Source: Prevotellaceae bacterium
GTDB taxonomy: Bacteria; Bacteroidota; Bacteroidia; Bacteroidales; Bacteroidaceae
Assembly (NCBI GenBank): GCA_030531085.1
Contig: JAUNOM010000023.1
Span: 1 to 40,701 of the forward strand
Reading direction: 5' to 3'
DNA: 40,701 bases
Shown here: positions 1 to 9,024 of the stretch, one piece after another
Layout of the letters: every line of letters starts with the position of its first letter
How positions within the stretch are numbered: the stretch's first letter is position 1
Notes under the pieces: model-generated
What the model saw: the letters and a program-made list of their open reading frames with translations, nothing else
Database searches by the model: none
Told to the model about the DNA's origin: nothing
Made by a program: the position numbers and the translations under genes

Positions 1-81
1 TATCAAATTACCTTGTAATCTCTATCAAATTACACTGCAATCTCTATGCTTTTACTGGCTAATTTGATAGCTTTTACAGCG
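1..81. repeat. Interspersed repeat, family A copy 1 (runs off left edge)
   Basis: This AT-rich stretch repeats the word TATCAAATTAC at 1-11 and 23-33 and has its inverse, TAATTTGATA, at 60-70. It shares CAATCTnTATGCTTTTACTG (38-57) with a copy near 19364 (19 of 20 bases) and ATCAAATTACACTGCAATC with a copy near 30761. It has no coding potential. The family is defined only by comparison inside this window; the left boundary is outside it. Confidence 0.7.
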
Positions 82-170
82 CCCTTTATTTATTTCTGAT
101 TTTCAATAAGTTACAAAACTCATTCCAAATTAGGATTACGCCGTGAGTGGATGCCTTCTATATGGTTAAA

Positions 171-206
171 ATAAAAAGGGGAGAAGCCTGTGACAAGCCT
201 CTCCCC
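171..206 (-). terminator. Intrinsic terminator of the manA operon
   Basis: A GC-rich hairpin (GGGGAGA at 178-184 pairing with TCTCCCC at 200-206) is followed on the minus strand by a T-rich tract (complement of 171-177). It lies about 80 bases after the manA stop, as expected for the end of the MerR-HIT-lipoprotein-manA operon. Confidence 0.75.
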
Positions 207-286
207 ACTATTCCTTTTTTAACTGTTAATCTCACCGCTTATTATTACATCTCCATAGTACAATTATCGTCCACATCACTTTTACG

Positions 287-1360
287 CTATTTCCTTGTGA
301 TGTGCAGGAAACGTGTGAACTTGGACATGGCTGAACGGTCCTTGCGGTCTATGTGAGTCTCAAGAATGCGTGTGGAGGGGCTCAGTGGTATGATGTCGTA
401 GTCGGCGAGTGTTGCGGGAATAAGACAGGACGTACCGGCATGAAGCTCCACCGTCTGCTGCTCTCCCTCATAGCCGCGCAGTGACAAACGGCAGCCTCCC
501 TTGACACACATTGATATGACAAACGAGTCATACTTTATGAGGTTACGGTGGAAAGGCTCGTCGATGTCCATCACCCTTACATCAAAGAACGGTGTGTCTA
601 TGACCTGCGCCGCACGCGCCGTCACGTCGCCATAGTATGTGCGGTAATCCTTCTCCACATTATAATCTATCGCGTCAACGGCCAGATCTGTATGCAACTG
701 GCGCGGCTTGCCGTCAAGGCCGGGACGGTTATAGTCATATATGCGGTAGGTGACATCGCTTGACTGCTGCACTTCCGCCAGCAGGATGCCGCCACAGATG
801 GCGTGCACGCGGCCTGCCGGGATATAAAAGACGTCTCCGGCGTGCACCTCATGGCGTGCCAGGACATCGCAGATGGTACCGTCCTCCACTCGCTTCCTGT
901 ACTCGTATGGCGTTATGCTGTCCTTGAAGCCGGCATATAGGTATGCCCCGGGCTCCGCATCAATGACATACCACATCTCCGTCTTGCCGAACGTTCCGTG
1001 TCGCTCTGCCGCCAGCTTGTCGTCAGGATGCACCTGTATGCTTAGATCCTTTGCGGCATCAATTATCTTCACCAGCAGTGGCAGCTTGCCACCATATTGT
1101 TTGCAGACGGCATCACCAAGCAGAGCCGCGCCATACTCGTCTACAACGCTAATAAGATCGCGCCCCTTCAGCGGACCGTTCGCCACAATGCAGGGACTGC
1201 TCTCCACTGCCGACACCTCCCAGCTCTCGCCTATTGGTGTTTCTGTGGTAACGGAGTCCTGCAATGTTTTTACGTCAATGCCTTTATAAGGTATCAGCTT
1301 GTTGCCTCCCCATACGACTGTATGCAGGTTAGGCTGGAACAATAAAGGGTATAGATTCAT
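287..1360 (-). CDS. manA: Class I mannose-6-phosphate isomerase
   Basis: This cytosolic zinc enzyme interconverts mannose 6-phosphate and fructose 6-phosphate, feeding mannose into glycolysis or supplying GDP-sugar precursors. The cupin-type zinc site is visible: Q109 and H111 in SIQVHPDD, E128 in KTEMWYV and H186 in PAGRVHA. The N-terminus (YPLLFQPNLHTVVWGG) is typical of the family. At 357 residues it is somewhat longer than the short 320-residue forms. It is the last gene of a four-gene minus-strand operon, 29 bases after a lipoprotein gene, and is followed by a terminator. The family is clear; the exact in vivo substrate preference is inferred. Confidence 0.93.
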   Translation of the reverse strand: MNLYPLLFQPNLHTVVWGGNKLIPYKGIDVKTLQDSVTTETPIGESWEVSAVESSPCIVANGPLKGRDLISVVDEYGAALLGDAVCKQYGGKLPLLVKIIDAAKDLSIQVHPDDKLAAERHGTFGKTEMWYVIDAEPGAYLYAGFKDSITPYEYRKRVEDGTICDVLARHEVHAGDVFYIPAGRVHAICGGILLAEVQQSSDVTYRIYDYNRPGLDGKPRQLHTDLAVDAIDYNVEKDYRTYYGDVTARAAQVIDTPFFDVRVMDIDEPFHRNLIKYDSFVISMCVKGGCRLSLRGYEGEQQTVELHAGTSCLIPATLADYDIIPLSPSTRILETHIDRKDRSAMSKFTRFLHITRK

Positions 1361-1389
1361 GGGTATGTGGTTGGTTTATTTACATATTA

Positions 1390-2070
1390 TCATAACTTTG
1401 TCATCACCGTGTCCTTAACAAGGCGCAGATGATATAGAGTCTTCCTGCCCGCCGTGGACACCTTTGTATTCTCTTTAAGTGAGAACGTGTGTGTGCCATC
1501 CTCACACAGATAGCGGTATGCTGGAAGACTGTTACGCCGTTCCCATACCCTGAGCCCTACTCCTCGCAGCGATTCTATACGCGCGTTCAACGCCTTCAGG
1601 GTGTCTGACACGAGTGTTCCGTCATCCTTCACACCGCATTCATACAGGTCATGCAGGGTCTGTGCCTCATCCCTTGTAGGCATTCTCCATCCCCTGACTC
1701 CGCCCTCGCTGTACGCTTCTGCAAGTTTTTGGGCCTGCTGGCCGCCTTCTTCGCTCAATGCTGATGCCACGTCATGCCACTCGCATAATGATACAAAGAG
1801 GGCATGGTCCTTGCCGTCATCATTATGCGAAAGTAATATTATTGCATGGTCCTTGGCGTCATATAGCATCGTACCGTCAGGCTGCAGCTCCGGCTGTCTG
1901 TCATCATCGACACCGCCGCCGTGGCTGTTGTCGCCATCACCTCCGACAACGCCTGTTTTATCCTCTCCTTTCGGCAGTTCATAGTCGGAGGCATCAAACT
2001 TCTGGCATGCTGCCATTGAGAGCAGCATGCACAGAAGCGGTGGTACGCATAACGCTGTAAGTCTCATCAC
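1390..2070 (-). CDS. Putative lipoprotein with an FISUMP/DUF1566-like motif
   Basis: A 226-residue protein with a lipoprotein signal peptide (hydrophobic residues 4-20, lipobox LSMAAC with Cys22), so it is probably anchored in the cell envelope. The segment after the Cys is acidic and low in complexity (Gly/Asp/His-rich, about residues 30-60). The C-terminal half carries GGVRGWRMPTRDEA, which resembles the WRLPT motif of Fibrobacter-type and DUF1566 envelope proteins of Bacteroidetes; that assignment is tentative. It starts 7 bases after the HIT gene and precedes manA. No catalytic function can be assigned. Confidence 0.75.
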   Translation of the reverse strand: MMRLTALCVPPLLCMLLSMAACQKFDASDYELPKGEDKTGVVGGDGDNSHGGGVDDDRQPELQPDGTMLYDAKDHAIILLSHNDDGKDHALFVSLCEWHDVASALSEEGGQQAQKLAEAYSEGGVRGWRMPTRDEAQTLHDLYECGVKDDGTLVSDTLKALNARIESLRGVGLRVWERRNSLPAYRYLCEDGTHTFSLKENTKVSTAGRKTLYHLRLVKDTVMTKL

Positions 2071-2077
2071 CGCAGAC

Positions 2078-2503
2078 TTACAGGTTGGCCTTTATCTTTT
2101 CTATCATCTCCTTATACTCCTCGTCAGTGAGATACACCTCACCTGGATTCATACGGAACAGTCCGGGATAGTCCGGGCCTCCCTTATACTTAGGAGCAAG
2201 ATGAAAATGCAGATGTGACAATGTGTCCGAGAAAGCGCCATAGTTTATCTTTTCCGGATTGAATGCCTTCTGCATGGCGCGTGTGGTCTGGGCCACATCT
2301 GCCATGAAGTCATTGCGCTGCTGGTCGTTCAGTTCGTTAAGGTCGTTCACGTGCCCGTCGTATGCCACGAGGCAACGTCCATGGTATGTTTGTTCTTTAA
2401 AGAGAAATACACGAGACACGCGGAGATGCGTTATCTCTATCATCAAATTGTGCAGTGTCTCATTGTTTGTACAATAGAGGCAGTCTTTTGGATCGCTGTA
2501 CAT
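2078..2503 (-). CDS. HIT family hydrolase
   Basis: A 141-residue histidine-triad protein. The nucleotide-binding motif is H97-L-H99-F-H101 in SHLHFHLAPK, and an N-terminal CLYC pair (C8, C11) may bind zinc. HIT proteins hydrolyse or transfer nucleotidyl groups, such as AMP from amides or dinucleoside polyphosphates; the substrate here is unknown. It lies 47 bases after the MerR gene and 7 bases before the lipoprotein gene in the same operon. Cytosolic, with no signal peptide. Confidence 0.85.
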   Translation of the reverse strand: MYSDPKDCLYCTNNETLHNLMIEITHLRVSRVFLFKEQTYHGRCLVAYDGHVNDLNELNDQQRNDFMADVAQTTRAMQKAFNPEKINYGAFSDTLSHLHFHLAPKYKGGPDYPGLFRMNPGEVYLTDEEYKEMIEKIKANL

Positions 2504-2550
2504 AGTATTGAATTAAGTTTTAATTGTTATATGGTTATTATTTAAATGTG

Positions 2551-2898
2551 TCACACTATCTTGTCGAGGGCTTCCTTCAGTTCCATCAGTTGTCTCTTCA
2601 CATCCACCAGCTGCTCCAGAACCTTCGTGCTCTTGTCCACACCGTCGCGGTTCGAGCTTATAATCTTGCGTGCCGCTGCTATCTTGAAGCCTCGCACCTT
2701 TACAAGATTATGTATGTAGCGTAGTTCCTCTATATCCTTCTCGGTGTACTGTCTGACGTTGTTGCCTGTGGTGCGCGGCTTCAGATACGGAAACTCCGAC
2801 TCCCAATAGCGCAGCGTGGACTCCGAAAGCGAGAACATCTTGGCCACTTCCTTTATGCTGTAATATGTCTTCAGGTTCTTATCAGTGTTCAAAGCCAT
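2551..2898 (-). CDS. MerR family transcriptional regulator
   Basis: A 115-residue DNA-binding protein with a MerR-type winged helix-turn-helix at about residues 12-75 (SIKEVAKMFSLSESTLRYWE, then RQYTEKDIEEL) and a short C-terminal helix (about 85-113) suited to dimerisation. No Cys-rich effector site is visible, so it does not look like a metal sensor. First gene of the operon, preceded by a good Bacteroidetes promoter, so it may control its own operon; that is inference. Confidence 0.88.
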   Translation of the reverse strand: MALNTDKNLKTYYSIKEVAKMFSLSESTLRYWESEFPYLKPRTTGNNVRQYTEKDIEELRYIHNLVKVRGFKIAAARKIISSNRDGVDKSTKVLEQLVDVKRQLMELKEALDKIV

Positions 2899-2934
2899 CT
2901 TGATGGTATGTTATTTTATATATGTTTATTTTTG

Positions 2935-2968
2935 CAAAAATACTAATTATTTTTTTATCAGGCAAGAA
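2935..2968 (-). promoter_or_regulatory. Bacteroidetes-type promoter upstream of the MerR operon
   Basis: On the minus strand a -7 element TATTTTTG (2942 to 2935) is preceded, after 20 bases, by TTG of a -33 element. The leader to the MerR start is about 30 bases and AT-rich. Confidence 0.6.
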
Positions 2969-3017
2969 AAAGCTACAATAAAAGTGTTTATGACTTGTTT
3001 TTAAGGACATGAACGTA

Positions 3018-3067
3018 TAAAAAACGGACAGTCGGCAGCCATGGAGTTGTCATGGTCTGCCGACTGT
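3018..3067 (-). terminator. Strong intrinsic terminator after the symporter gene
   Basis: A perfect 11-bp stem (ACAGTCGGCAG at 3028-3038 with CTGCCGACTGT at 3057-3067) is followed on the minus strand by a six-T run (complement of 3019-3024). It closes the long recA-pepT-antiporter-symporter transcript. Confidence 0.85.
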
Positions 3068-3100
3068 TATCGCTGTCCACCTTAATATATAAGGTGTGCT

Positions 3101-4489
3101 TTAGTATAATCCGAACGCTCCAAGCAGCAGGATGAAGAGCAGCACAGGAGCGATATATCGCAGCATGATGATGTAAAGGGTCTTGCGGCGGAATGGATAT
3201 CCGTTAAGACGCATCTCGCCGATAAGCAGACGAGGCTTAACAATCCAGCCGAAGAGTACACAGGTAAGTATGGAGGTAATTGGCATGAGAATGTTATTGC
3301 TGAGATAGTCGAAGATGTCGAGTATCTGTGCCACCGCTCCATTAGGCAGTGTGAACTCAAAGTACCACTGGTTATAGCCAAGGCACACAACAAGTGAAAG
3401 GATAAAGCCACAGCTTGCCATGGCAAGAACGGACTTGCTGCGAGACCACTTGAACTTGTCCATCACACTGACAGTGGTGGCCTCAAGAATAGACACAGCA
3501 CTGGTAATGGCGGCAAATAGCACCATAATGAAGAATATGAGACCAAGCACGTTGCCAGCGAAGCCCATTGAGTCAAAGACCTTTGGCAGTGCGACGAACA
3601 TCAGGCCCGGGCCGGCAGACATTCCCTCTGTACCCATGAAGACATACACGGCAGGTATAATCATGAGGCCGGCAAGGATAGCTATTGAGGTGTCGAAGAT
3701 CTCAATGCGGTCAACAGCCTTACCAAGATTAACATTCTTCTTCATATATGAGCCGTATGCCACCATGATACCCATAGCGATAGAAAGGGAGTAGAACAGC
3801 TGTCCCATCGCATCAAGAACCACCATGAGGAACTTGCGCAGCGTTATGCCCTCAAAGTTCGGAATGAAATAAACGCCTGCGCCCTCCAGTCCGGTACGTG
3901 TCACACCATTTGCATCTGTATGTGTAATGGTAAGCGAATAGCCGCAGATAAGTATCACAAGCAGAATAAGGGCTGGCATGATTATACGTGAGTATTTCTC
4001 TATGCCTTTCTCTACTCCTTTATATACAATATAGAAGCAAGCTGCGGCAAATATGGCCGTAAACAGAATAGGCATCCACTGGGCTGTGATGAAACTCGTA
4101 AAGTAATCATCTGCTGTGGCCGCCTTGCCTTCAAATGTTGCATAGGTAGCGAGATACTTCAACACCCATCCGCCTATCACACAGTAGTATGGATAGATGA
4201 TGAACGGCACAATGAATGAGAAGAGTCCGAGAAACTTCCATTTCTTGTTGAAATAGCCATAGGCTGTAAGCGGACCTTGTGCCGAACGGCGACCTATCGC
4301 CACCTCTGTTATCAACAGTGTGAATCCGAAAGTCACTGTAAGGATTATATATATAAGGAGGAACAGTCCCCCCCCATCCCTTGCGGCGAGGAATGGAAAA
4401 CGCCAAATGTTTCCAAGTCCCACGGCGCTACCTGCCGCTGCAAGCACAAAACCCATGGAACCACTGAATGAGTTACGGTTCTTTTTCAT
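3101..4489 (-). CDS. Sodium-dependent symporter, NSS (SNF) family
   Basis: A 462-residue inner-membrane protein of the neurotransmitter:sodium symporter family (LeuT fold), which couples sodium entry to uptake of amino acids or related amines. Residues 11-30 contain the characteristic unwound first helix, GSAVGLGNIWRFPF, with the Gly/Asn region that contacts sodium in LeuT. About eleven or twelve hydrophobic segments follow. The substrate cannot be read from the sequence; tyrosine, tryptophan and other amino acids are possible by family. It lies 37 bases after the antiporter gene and ends just before a strong terminator, so it is the last gene of the unit. Confidence 0.9.
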   Translation of the reverse strand: MKKNRNSFSGSMGFVLAAAGSAVGLGNIWRFPFLAARDGGGLFLLIYIILTVTFGFTLLITEVAIGRRSAQGPLTAYGYFNKKWKFLGLFSFIVPFIIYPYYCVIGGWVLKYLATYATFEGKAATADDYFTSFITAQWMPILFTAIFAAACFYIVYKGVEKGIEKYSRIIMPALILLVILICGYSLTITHTDANGVTRTGLEGAGVYFIPNFEGITLRKFLMVVLDAMGQLFYSLSIAMGIMVAYGSYMKKNVNLGKAVDRIEIFDTSIAILAGLMIIPAVYVFMGTEGMSAGPGLMFVALPKVFDSMGFAGNVLGLIFFIMVLFAAITSAVSILEATTVSVMDKFKWSRSKSVLAMASCGFILSLVVCLGYNQWYFEFTLPNGAVAQILDIFDYLSNNILMPITSILTCVLFGWIVKPRLLIGEMRLNGYPFRRKTLYIIMLRYIAPVLLFILLLGAFGLY

Positions 4490-4526
4490 TTCTTTATGTT
4501 TTTATTGTTTTAGTTTAGTATTTTTC

Positions 4527-6782
4527 TTAAACGACCTCTGCGAGTCTCTGTATGTCAACATCGTCACCTACTATCCATAAGATGTCTCCAACCTCAAAGA
4601 TATATGTGGGCGATACGGCAGAGAGATTGTCATGCCCCTCCTCCATCCCGACAAGCATACAGTTATACTTGTCGCGCAGACCACTCGTGACAAGTGACTT
4701 GCCAAGCAGCATACTGCCTCCGGTAATGGCGAAACGTCTCAACTTCATCTCGTGCCTCTCTATGTCCAGATCAGCAGAAGCCTGTTCACTCTGCAGTACG
4801 GCATTAAGGCTGCTGAGCTGTTCATCAGTGCCTATCACATGAAGACGGTCTCCTGGAAATATCATATCGCCTCCTGAAGGAATATGTATGTGCTGACTGC
4901 CGCGCTGTATGCTACTGACGTGTACTCCAAAACGTTTAGCAAGGTTCAGTTCTGCCAACGTCCTTCCTGCCCACAATGAGTCTGCCGGTACATCAACCTC
5001 CGAGATGTGTATGTTACGGTCAAGCAGCCTGCCCTCAAATAACGGTCTGCGCTTACCGGCAACACGTGCGGCAATCTCCTTGGAACGCAGGTTCTGGATA
5101 AAGAGACGCTCCAGCCTTATGCTGCTATTCTTCATGCTGCGCGAATAGACTATTGCCGATACTGCCGCTATCGCTATGCATATCATAATGGCATCGGAAT
5201 AATGCAGCAGATGATTGCATATATAGAAGATGTACATTATGGCAAGCACTCCACGCGCAATGATGGTAAACACCAGTGGGGCACGGTTGTGACGGCTGCC
5301 CGTCCACAACGCCTTGAACTCCTCGCTCCTGTTCTTCTTCATGACCATGGCACGCAGAAAAGGAGCCACAAGTATTATTGTAAGCAGGGCACACAATGGA
5401 TTGGAGATATTTACAGGCATCAGACTCGCCAGGAACTCCTCGCCTACAGTCAGCATCATCAATGTGACGGCAATGGTGAGCACAGAATATATAAGTACAT
5501 TGACCGCCATCTGTGTGAGCAGCGGCTTCCAGTTGTTGCCGGAACGGTCATAGTTCTGCGGAGCTATGTCCGACAGCTTGTTTATCCTCCTTATCCATAC
5601 CTTTGGCAGATGTCGCTCTATTGTATTATAGATAGGCACCGCCCCACGTATCATATAAGGTGTAAGGAACGTTGTTATCACCGAAACCGTCACCACAACA
5701 GGATATAGGAAGTCAGACACAACGCCGAGTGACAATCCAAGTGTGGCAATAATGAATGCGAACTCACCTATCTGCGCCATGGAGAAACTGCAGCGCATGG
5801 CTGTCTTCAACGTCTGTCCGGAAAGCATAAAGCCAAGAGTACCGAGTACTGTCTGACCGAAAATGATGGCAAAGGTTATCACCAAGACCGGCAACCACTG
5901 GCTCATCACCACCTGTATGTCAACAAGCATACCAACAGACACGAAGAATATAGCGCCGAAAAGATTCTTCACCGGCTCTATGAGCTTCTCAATTTTTTTC
6001 GCCTCAATGGTCTCAGCAAGAATACTTCCCATGACAAAGGAGCCGAATGCCGGACTGAACCCAGCCCATGATGCACACACTGCCATACCGCAACAGAGGG
6101 CAAGTGACACTATCAGCAACACCTCATCGTTGATTATACTGCGCATCTTACGAAGAAAGAGCGGAACGAAAAACAGCCCCACAACAAACCACAGCACAAG
6201 GAAGAACACAATGCTGAGCAGACTGGACAGCATCTGGGCGCTGTCACCGGAACCGCCCTTGGCGATAGTTGTCAATACAACCATCATGACAATGGCAAGC
6301 ACATCCTCAAGAATAAGTACGCTCATCACGAGCGATGAGAACTGCTGTTGTCTTAATCCAAGATCATCAAACGCCTTGTATATTATCGTGGTTGATGACA
6401 TGGCAAGCATTCCTGCGAGGAAAAGGCCATTCATGGACGACCAGTCAAATATTTTACCTATGGTGACTCCTATAGTCATCATGGAGAATATTATAGTCAG
6501 GGCGGCTATGGCAGGCGCTATGCCCATCTTCAGTATCTTCTTGAACGAGAAGTCGAGACCGAGCGCAAACAGCAGGAACATGACTCCGATGTCCGCCCAT
6601 ACCTTTATATTGGCATTGTCTATGACAGACATGGTGAGTTCAAGATTGGGCGACACTATAAAGCCCGCCATGATATATCCCAATACCAGCGGTTGCCGCA
6701 GCTTCTTGAACAGTAGAGTCACAACACCGGCGGTGACAAGTATCAGCGCCAGATCCTGTATCAACGATGGTATGCCGTGCAT
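4527..6782 (-). CDS. Kef/CPA2-type cation:proton antiporter with C-terminal TrkA-C domains
   Basis: A 751-residue inner-membrane protein. Residues about 5-390 form a Na+/H+ exchanger (CPA2) domain with roughly a dozen membrane segments, starting GIPSLIQDLALILVTAGVV. A further hydrophobic block lies around 425-545. Two soluble TrkA-C-like modules follow at about 590-665 and 670-751 (PADSLWAGRTLAEL; PGDRLHVIGTDEQL; FEVGDILWIVGDD), as in regulated potassium efflux systems. The predicted role is potassium or sodium efflux in exchange for protons. Its start overlaps the end of pepT by 22 bases, indicating translational coupling. Confidence 0.88.
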   Translation of the reverse strand: MHGIPSLIQDLALILVTAGVVTLLFKKLRQPLVLGYIMAGFIVSPNLELTMSVIDNANIKVWADIGVMFLLFALGLDFSFKKILKMGIAPAIAALTIIFSMMTIGVTIGKIFDWSSMNGLFLAGMLAMSSTTIIYKAFDDLGLRQQQFSSLVMSVLILEDVLAIVMMVVLTTIAKGGSGDSAQMLSSLLSIVFFLVLWFVVGLFFVPLFLRKMRSIINDEVLLIVSLALCCGMAVCASWAGFSPAFGSFVMGSILAETIEAKKIEKLIEPVKNLFGAIFFVSVGMLVDIQVVMSQWLPVLVITFAIIFGQTVLGTLGFMLSGQTLKTAMRCSFSMAQIGEFAFIIATLGLSLGVVSDFLYPVVVTVSVITTFLTPYMIRGAVPIYNTIERHLPKVWIRRINKLSDIAPQNYDRSGNNWKPLLTQMAVNVLIYSVLTIAVTLMMLTVGEEFLASLMPVNISNPLCALLTIILVAPFLRAMVMKKNRSEEFKALWTGSRHNRAPLVFTIIARGVLAIMYIFYICNHLLHYSDAIMICIAIAAVSAIVYSRSMKNSSIRLERLFIQNLRSKEIAARVAGKRRPLFEGRLLDRNIHISEVDVPADSLWAGRTLAELNLAKRFGVHVSSIQRGSQHIHIPSGGDMIFPGDRLHVIGTDEQLSSLNAVLQSEQASADLDIERHEMKLRRFAITGGSMLLGKSLVTSGLRDKYNCMLVGMEEGHDNLSAVSPTYIFEVGDILWIVGDDVDIQRLAEVV

Positions 6783-7987
6783 GTTGTCCTTATGATATTT
6801 ACTATTACTTGCGCCGCCTTATTCATCACCTGTACAGAGACAAACTCATGCGGCCCGTGAAAATTCACCGCTCCCGTGAAAAGATTAGGGCAAGGCAGAC
6901 CACGGAATGAAAGTTGTGCCCCATCCGTACCGCCTCTGATCGGCTGTACCTTTGGCACTACTCCTGCCTGTGACATAGCCTGCTGTGCTATATCCACGAT
7001 GTGTGGCAAAGACCGCAGCTTATCCAGCATATTATAATACTGGTCCTGCAGCACGATGTCACACACGCCCTCACCATACTTGGCGTTTATCCTCTCAGCC
7101 ACCTGCATTATCAGAGTCTTACGCTCTGCAAATCTTTCACTGTCATGGTCACGTATAATGTAGCTAAGCCGCGCCTTCTCGCAACATCCCTCAACAGAAG
7201 TGAGATGAAAAAAGCCCTCGTATCCCTCTGTACGCTCCGGTATGTCATTATCCGGCAGCATGGACGCGAACTCCATCGCCACCCTTGCGGCATTCAGCAT
7301 CTTGCCCTTGGCATAGCCTGGATGCACACTGACTCCTGTGAATGTCACTACTGCTCCGGCGGCATTGAAGTTCTCATATTCCAACTCACCGATATCGCCT
7401 CCGTCAACAGTGTATGCCCACTCGCATCCAAAAGCGTCCACGTCAAAATGATGTGCACCCATCCCTATCTCCTCATCGGGATTAAAGGCTATGCGCACAC
7501 TGCCATGCTCTATCTCGGGATGCTCCAGCAGATATTTCATGGCGTGCATTATCTCCGCTATGCCGGCCTTGTCGTCCGCTCCAAGCAATGTGGTGCCGTC
7601 AGTGACTATAATATCCTCACCAACATGGCACAGCAGCTCGGGAAACTTATTCACAGTGCTCCATACACCCGGCCGCAACTCTATGTCACCGCCATCATAA
7701 CTGTGTATCACACGCGCCTTGACACCACAGCCGGAACAGTCGGGCGATGTATCATAATGACTGATAAAGCCTATCACGGGCACATCCCTGTCAGTGTTGG
7801 CAGGCAGTGTGGCGTATAGATAGCCTTTATCATCAAGCATGACATCATCCAGTCCCATCGCCAGCATCTCATCCCTAAGGAAGTTGGCGAACACCAACTG
7901 CTTCCGCGTACTCGGTACAGTACCCGTATTTTCCGCCGACTGTGTGTCAAACGTCGTGTAACGTATAAAGCGTTCCTGTATATCCAA
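6761..7987 (-). CDS. pepT: Peptidase T (tripeptidase, M20B)
   Basis: A cytosolic dinuclear zinc aminopeptidase that releases the N-terminal residue of tripeptides. Visible metal and catalytic residues: H77 and D79 in SHYDTSPD, D138 in GADDKAG, and E172/E173 in NPDEEIG. At 408 residues it matches the family length. The stop lies inside the next gene (22-base overlap) and the start is 4 bases after the recA stop, so the gene is tightly packed between recA and the antiporter. The assignment is secure; peptide use fits the saccharolytic-proteolytic habit of Prevotella. Confidence 0.93.
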   Translation of the reverse strand: MDIQERFIRYTTFDTQSAENTGTVPSTRKQLVFANFLRDEMLAMGLDDVMLDDKGYLYATLPANTDRDVPVIGFISHYDTSPDCSGCGVKARVIHSYDGGDIELRPGVWSTVNKFPELLCHVGEDIIVTDGTTLLGADDKAGIAEIMHAMKYLLEHPEIEHGSVRIAFNPDEEIGMGAHHFDVDAFGCEWAYTVDGGDIGELEYENFNAAGAVVTFTGVSVHPGYAKGKMLNAARVAMEFASMLPDNDIPERTEGYEGFFHLTSVEGCCEKARLSYIIRDHDSERFAERKTLIMQVAERINAKYGEGVCDIVLQDQYYNMLDKLRSLPHIVDIAQQAMSQAGVVPKVQPIRGGTDGAQLSFRGLPCPNLFTGAVNFHGPHEFVSVQVMNKAAQVIVNIIRTTCTAYHR

Positions 7988-7991
7988 TGTT

Positions 7992-9005
7992 CTATGACTG
8001 TTTTTCTGTGGCTATGGCCTCACGGACCTTAGCCTCCAGTTCCTCACACAATTCAGGATTATCCTTCAGCAATGCAAGCACCGCATCGCGTCCCTGCGCC
8101 AGCTTTGACTCTCCGTATGAGAACCAGGAGCCGCTCTTCTTCACTATATTACGGTCCACAGCAAGGTCCAGTATCTCCCCGACCTTTGATATGCCCTCAC
8201 CGAACATTATGTCAAACTCACACTTGCGGAACGGTGGCGCTACCTTGTTCTTGATAATCTTCACCTTTGTGAGGTTGCCCACCACCTCATCGCCGTTCTT
8301 GATAGCAGTAGACTTACGCACGTCAATACGCACAGAGGCATAGAATTTCAAGGCGTTTCCGCCAGTAGTAGTTTCAGGATTACCGAACATCACACCTATC
8401 TTTTCCCTCAACTGGTTTATAAAGATACAGGTTGTCTTTGTCTTTGAGATAGTGGATGTCAGCTTGCGCAGTGCCTGCGACATCAGACGCGCCTGCAGAC
8501 CTACCTTGTTGTCACCCATGTCACCCTCTATCTCCGCCTTCGGTGTCAGTGCCGCCACAGAGTCTATCACAATGATGTCCACAGCAGCGCTTGATATCAG
8601 CTGGTCGGCAATCTCCAGAGCCTGCTCACCGTTATCCGGCTGTGATATGAACAGGTTGTCCACGTCCACACCAAGGTTTGCAGCATAGAAACGGTCAAAG
8701 GCGTGCTCCGCATCAATGAATGCCGCTATGCCTCCGAGTTTCTGCGCCTCGGCAATGGCGTGTATTGCCAAGGTTGTCTTACCGGAAGACTCCGGACCGA
8801 ATATCTCTATAATACGTCCTTTAGGATAACCTCCAACTCCAAGGGCAATATCCAGTCCCAGAGAGCCAGTAGGTATGACCTCGACATTCTCCACTTTCTC
8901 ATCACCGAGCTTCATCACCGAGCCCTTGCCGAAGTCCTTCTCTATCTTTGCCATTGCAGCCTGCAATGCTTTCAGTTTTGCTTCTTTCTCGTCCATGTGT
9001 TTCAT
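7992..9005 (-). CDS. recA: Recombinase A
   Basis: DNA-dependent ATPase for strand exchange and recombinational repair. With the start chosen at 9005 it has 337 residues. The Walker A GPESSGKT is at about 70-77, Walker B is [11 protein letters not shown], and the DNA-binding loop regions and the MSQALRKLT segment are intact. The longer reading frame to 9044 would begin inside the preceding gene and lacks family similarity; an ATG at 8996 is the alternative. No LexA-type SOS box is visible. It lies 19 bases after the dehydrogenase gene and 4 bases before pepT, so it is transcribed within a metabolic operon. Confidence 0.96.
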   Translation of the reverse strand: MKHMDEKEAKLKALQAAMAKIEKDFGKGSVMKLGDEKVENVEVIPTGSLGLDIALGVGGYPKGRIIEIFGPESSGKTTLAIHAIAEAQKLGGIAAFIDAEHAFDRFYAANLGVDVDNLFISQPDNGEQALEIADQLISSAAVDIIVIDSVAALTPKAEIEGDMGDNKVGLQARLMSQALRKLTSTISKTKTTCIFINQLREKIGVMFGNPETTTGGNALKFYASVRIDVRKSTAIKNGDEVVGNLTKVKIIKNKVAPPFRKCEFDIMFGEGISKVGEILDLAVDRNIVKKSGSWFSYGESKLAQGRDAVLALLKDNPELCEELEAKVREAIATEKQS

Positions 9006-9024
9006 TTTTAAGGTTAAACAAGTA

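Noticed and set aside
5863-6795. 310-codon plus-strand frame opposite the antiporter gene
   Set aside because: It is a shadow of the antiporter gene on the other strand, with Ser/Thr/Ile-rich composition typical of antisense frames and no domain.
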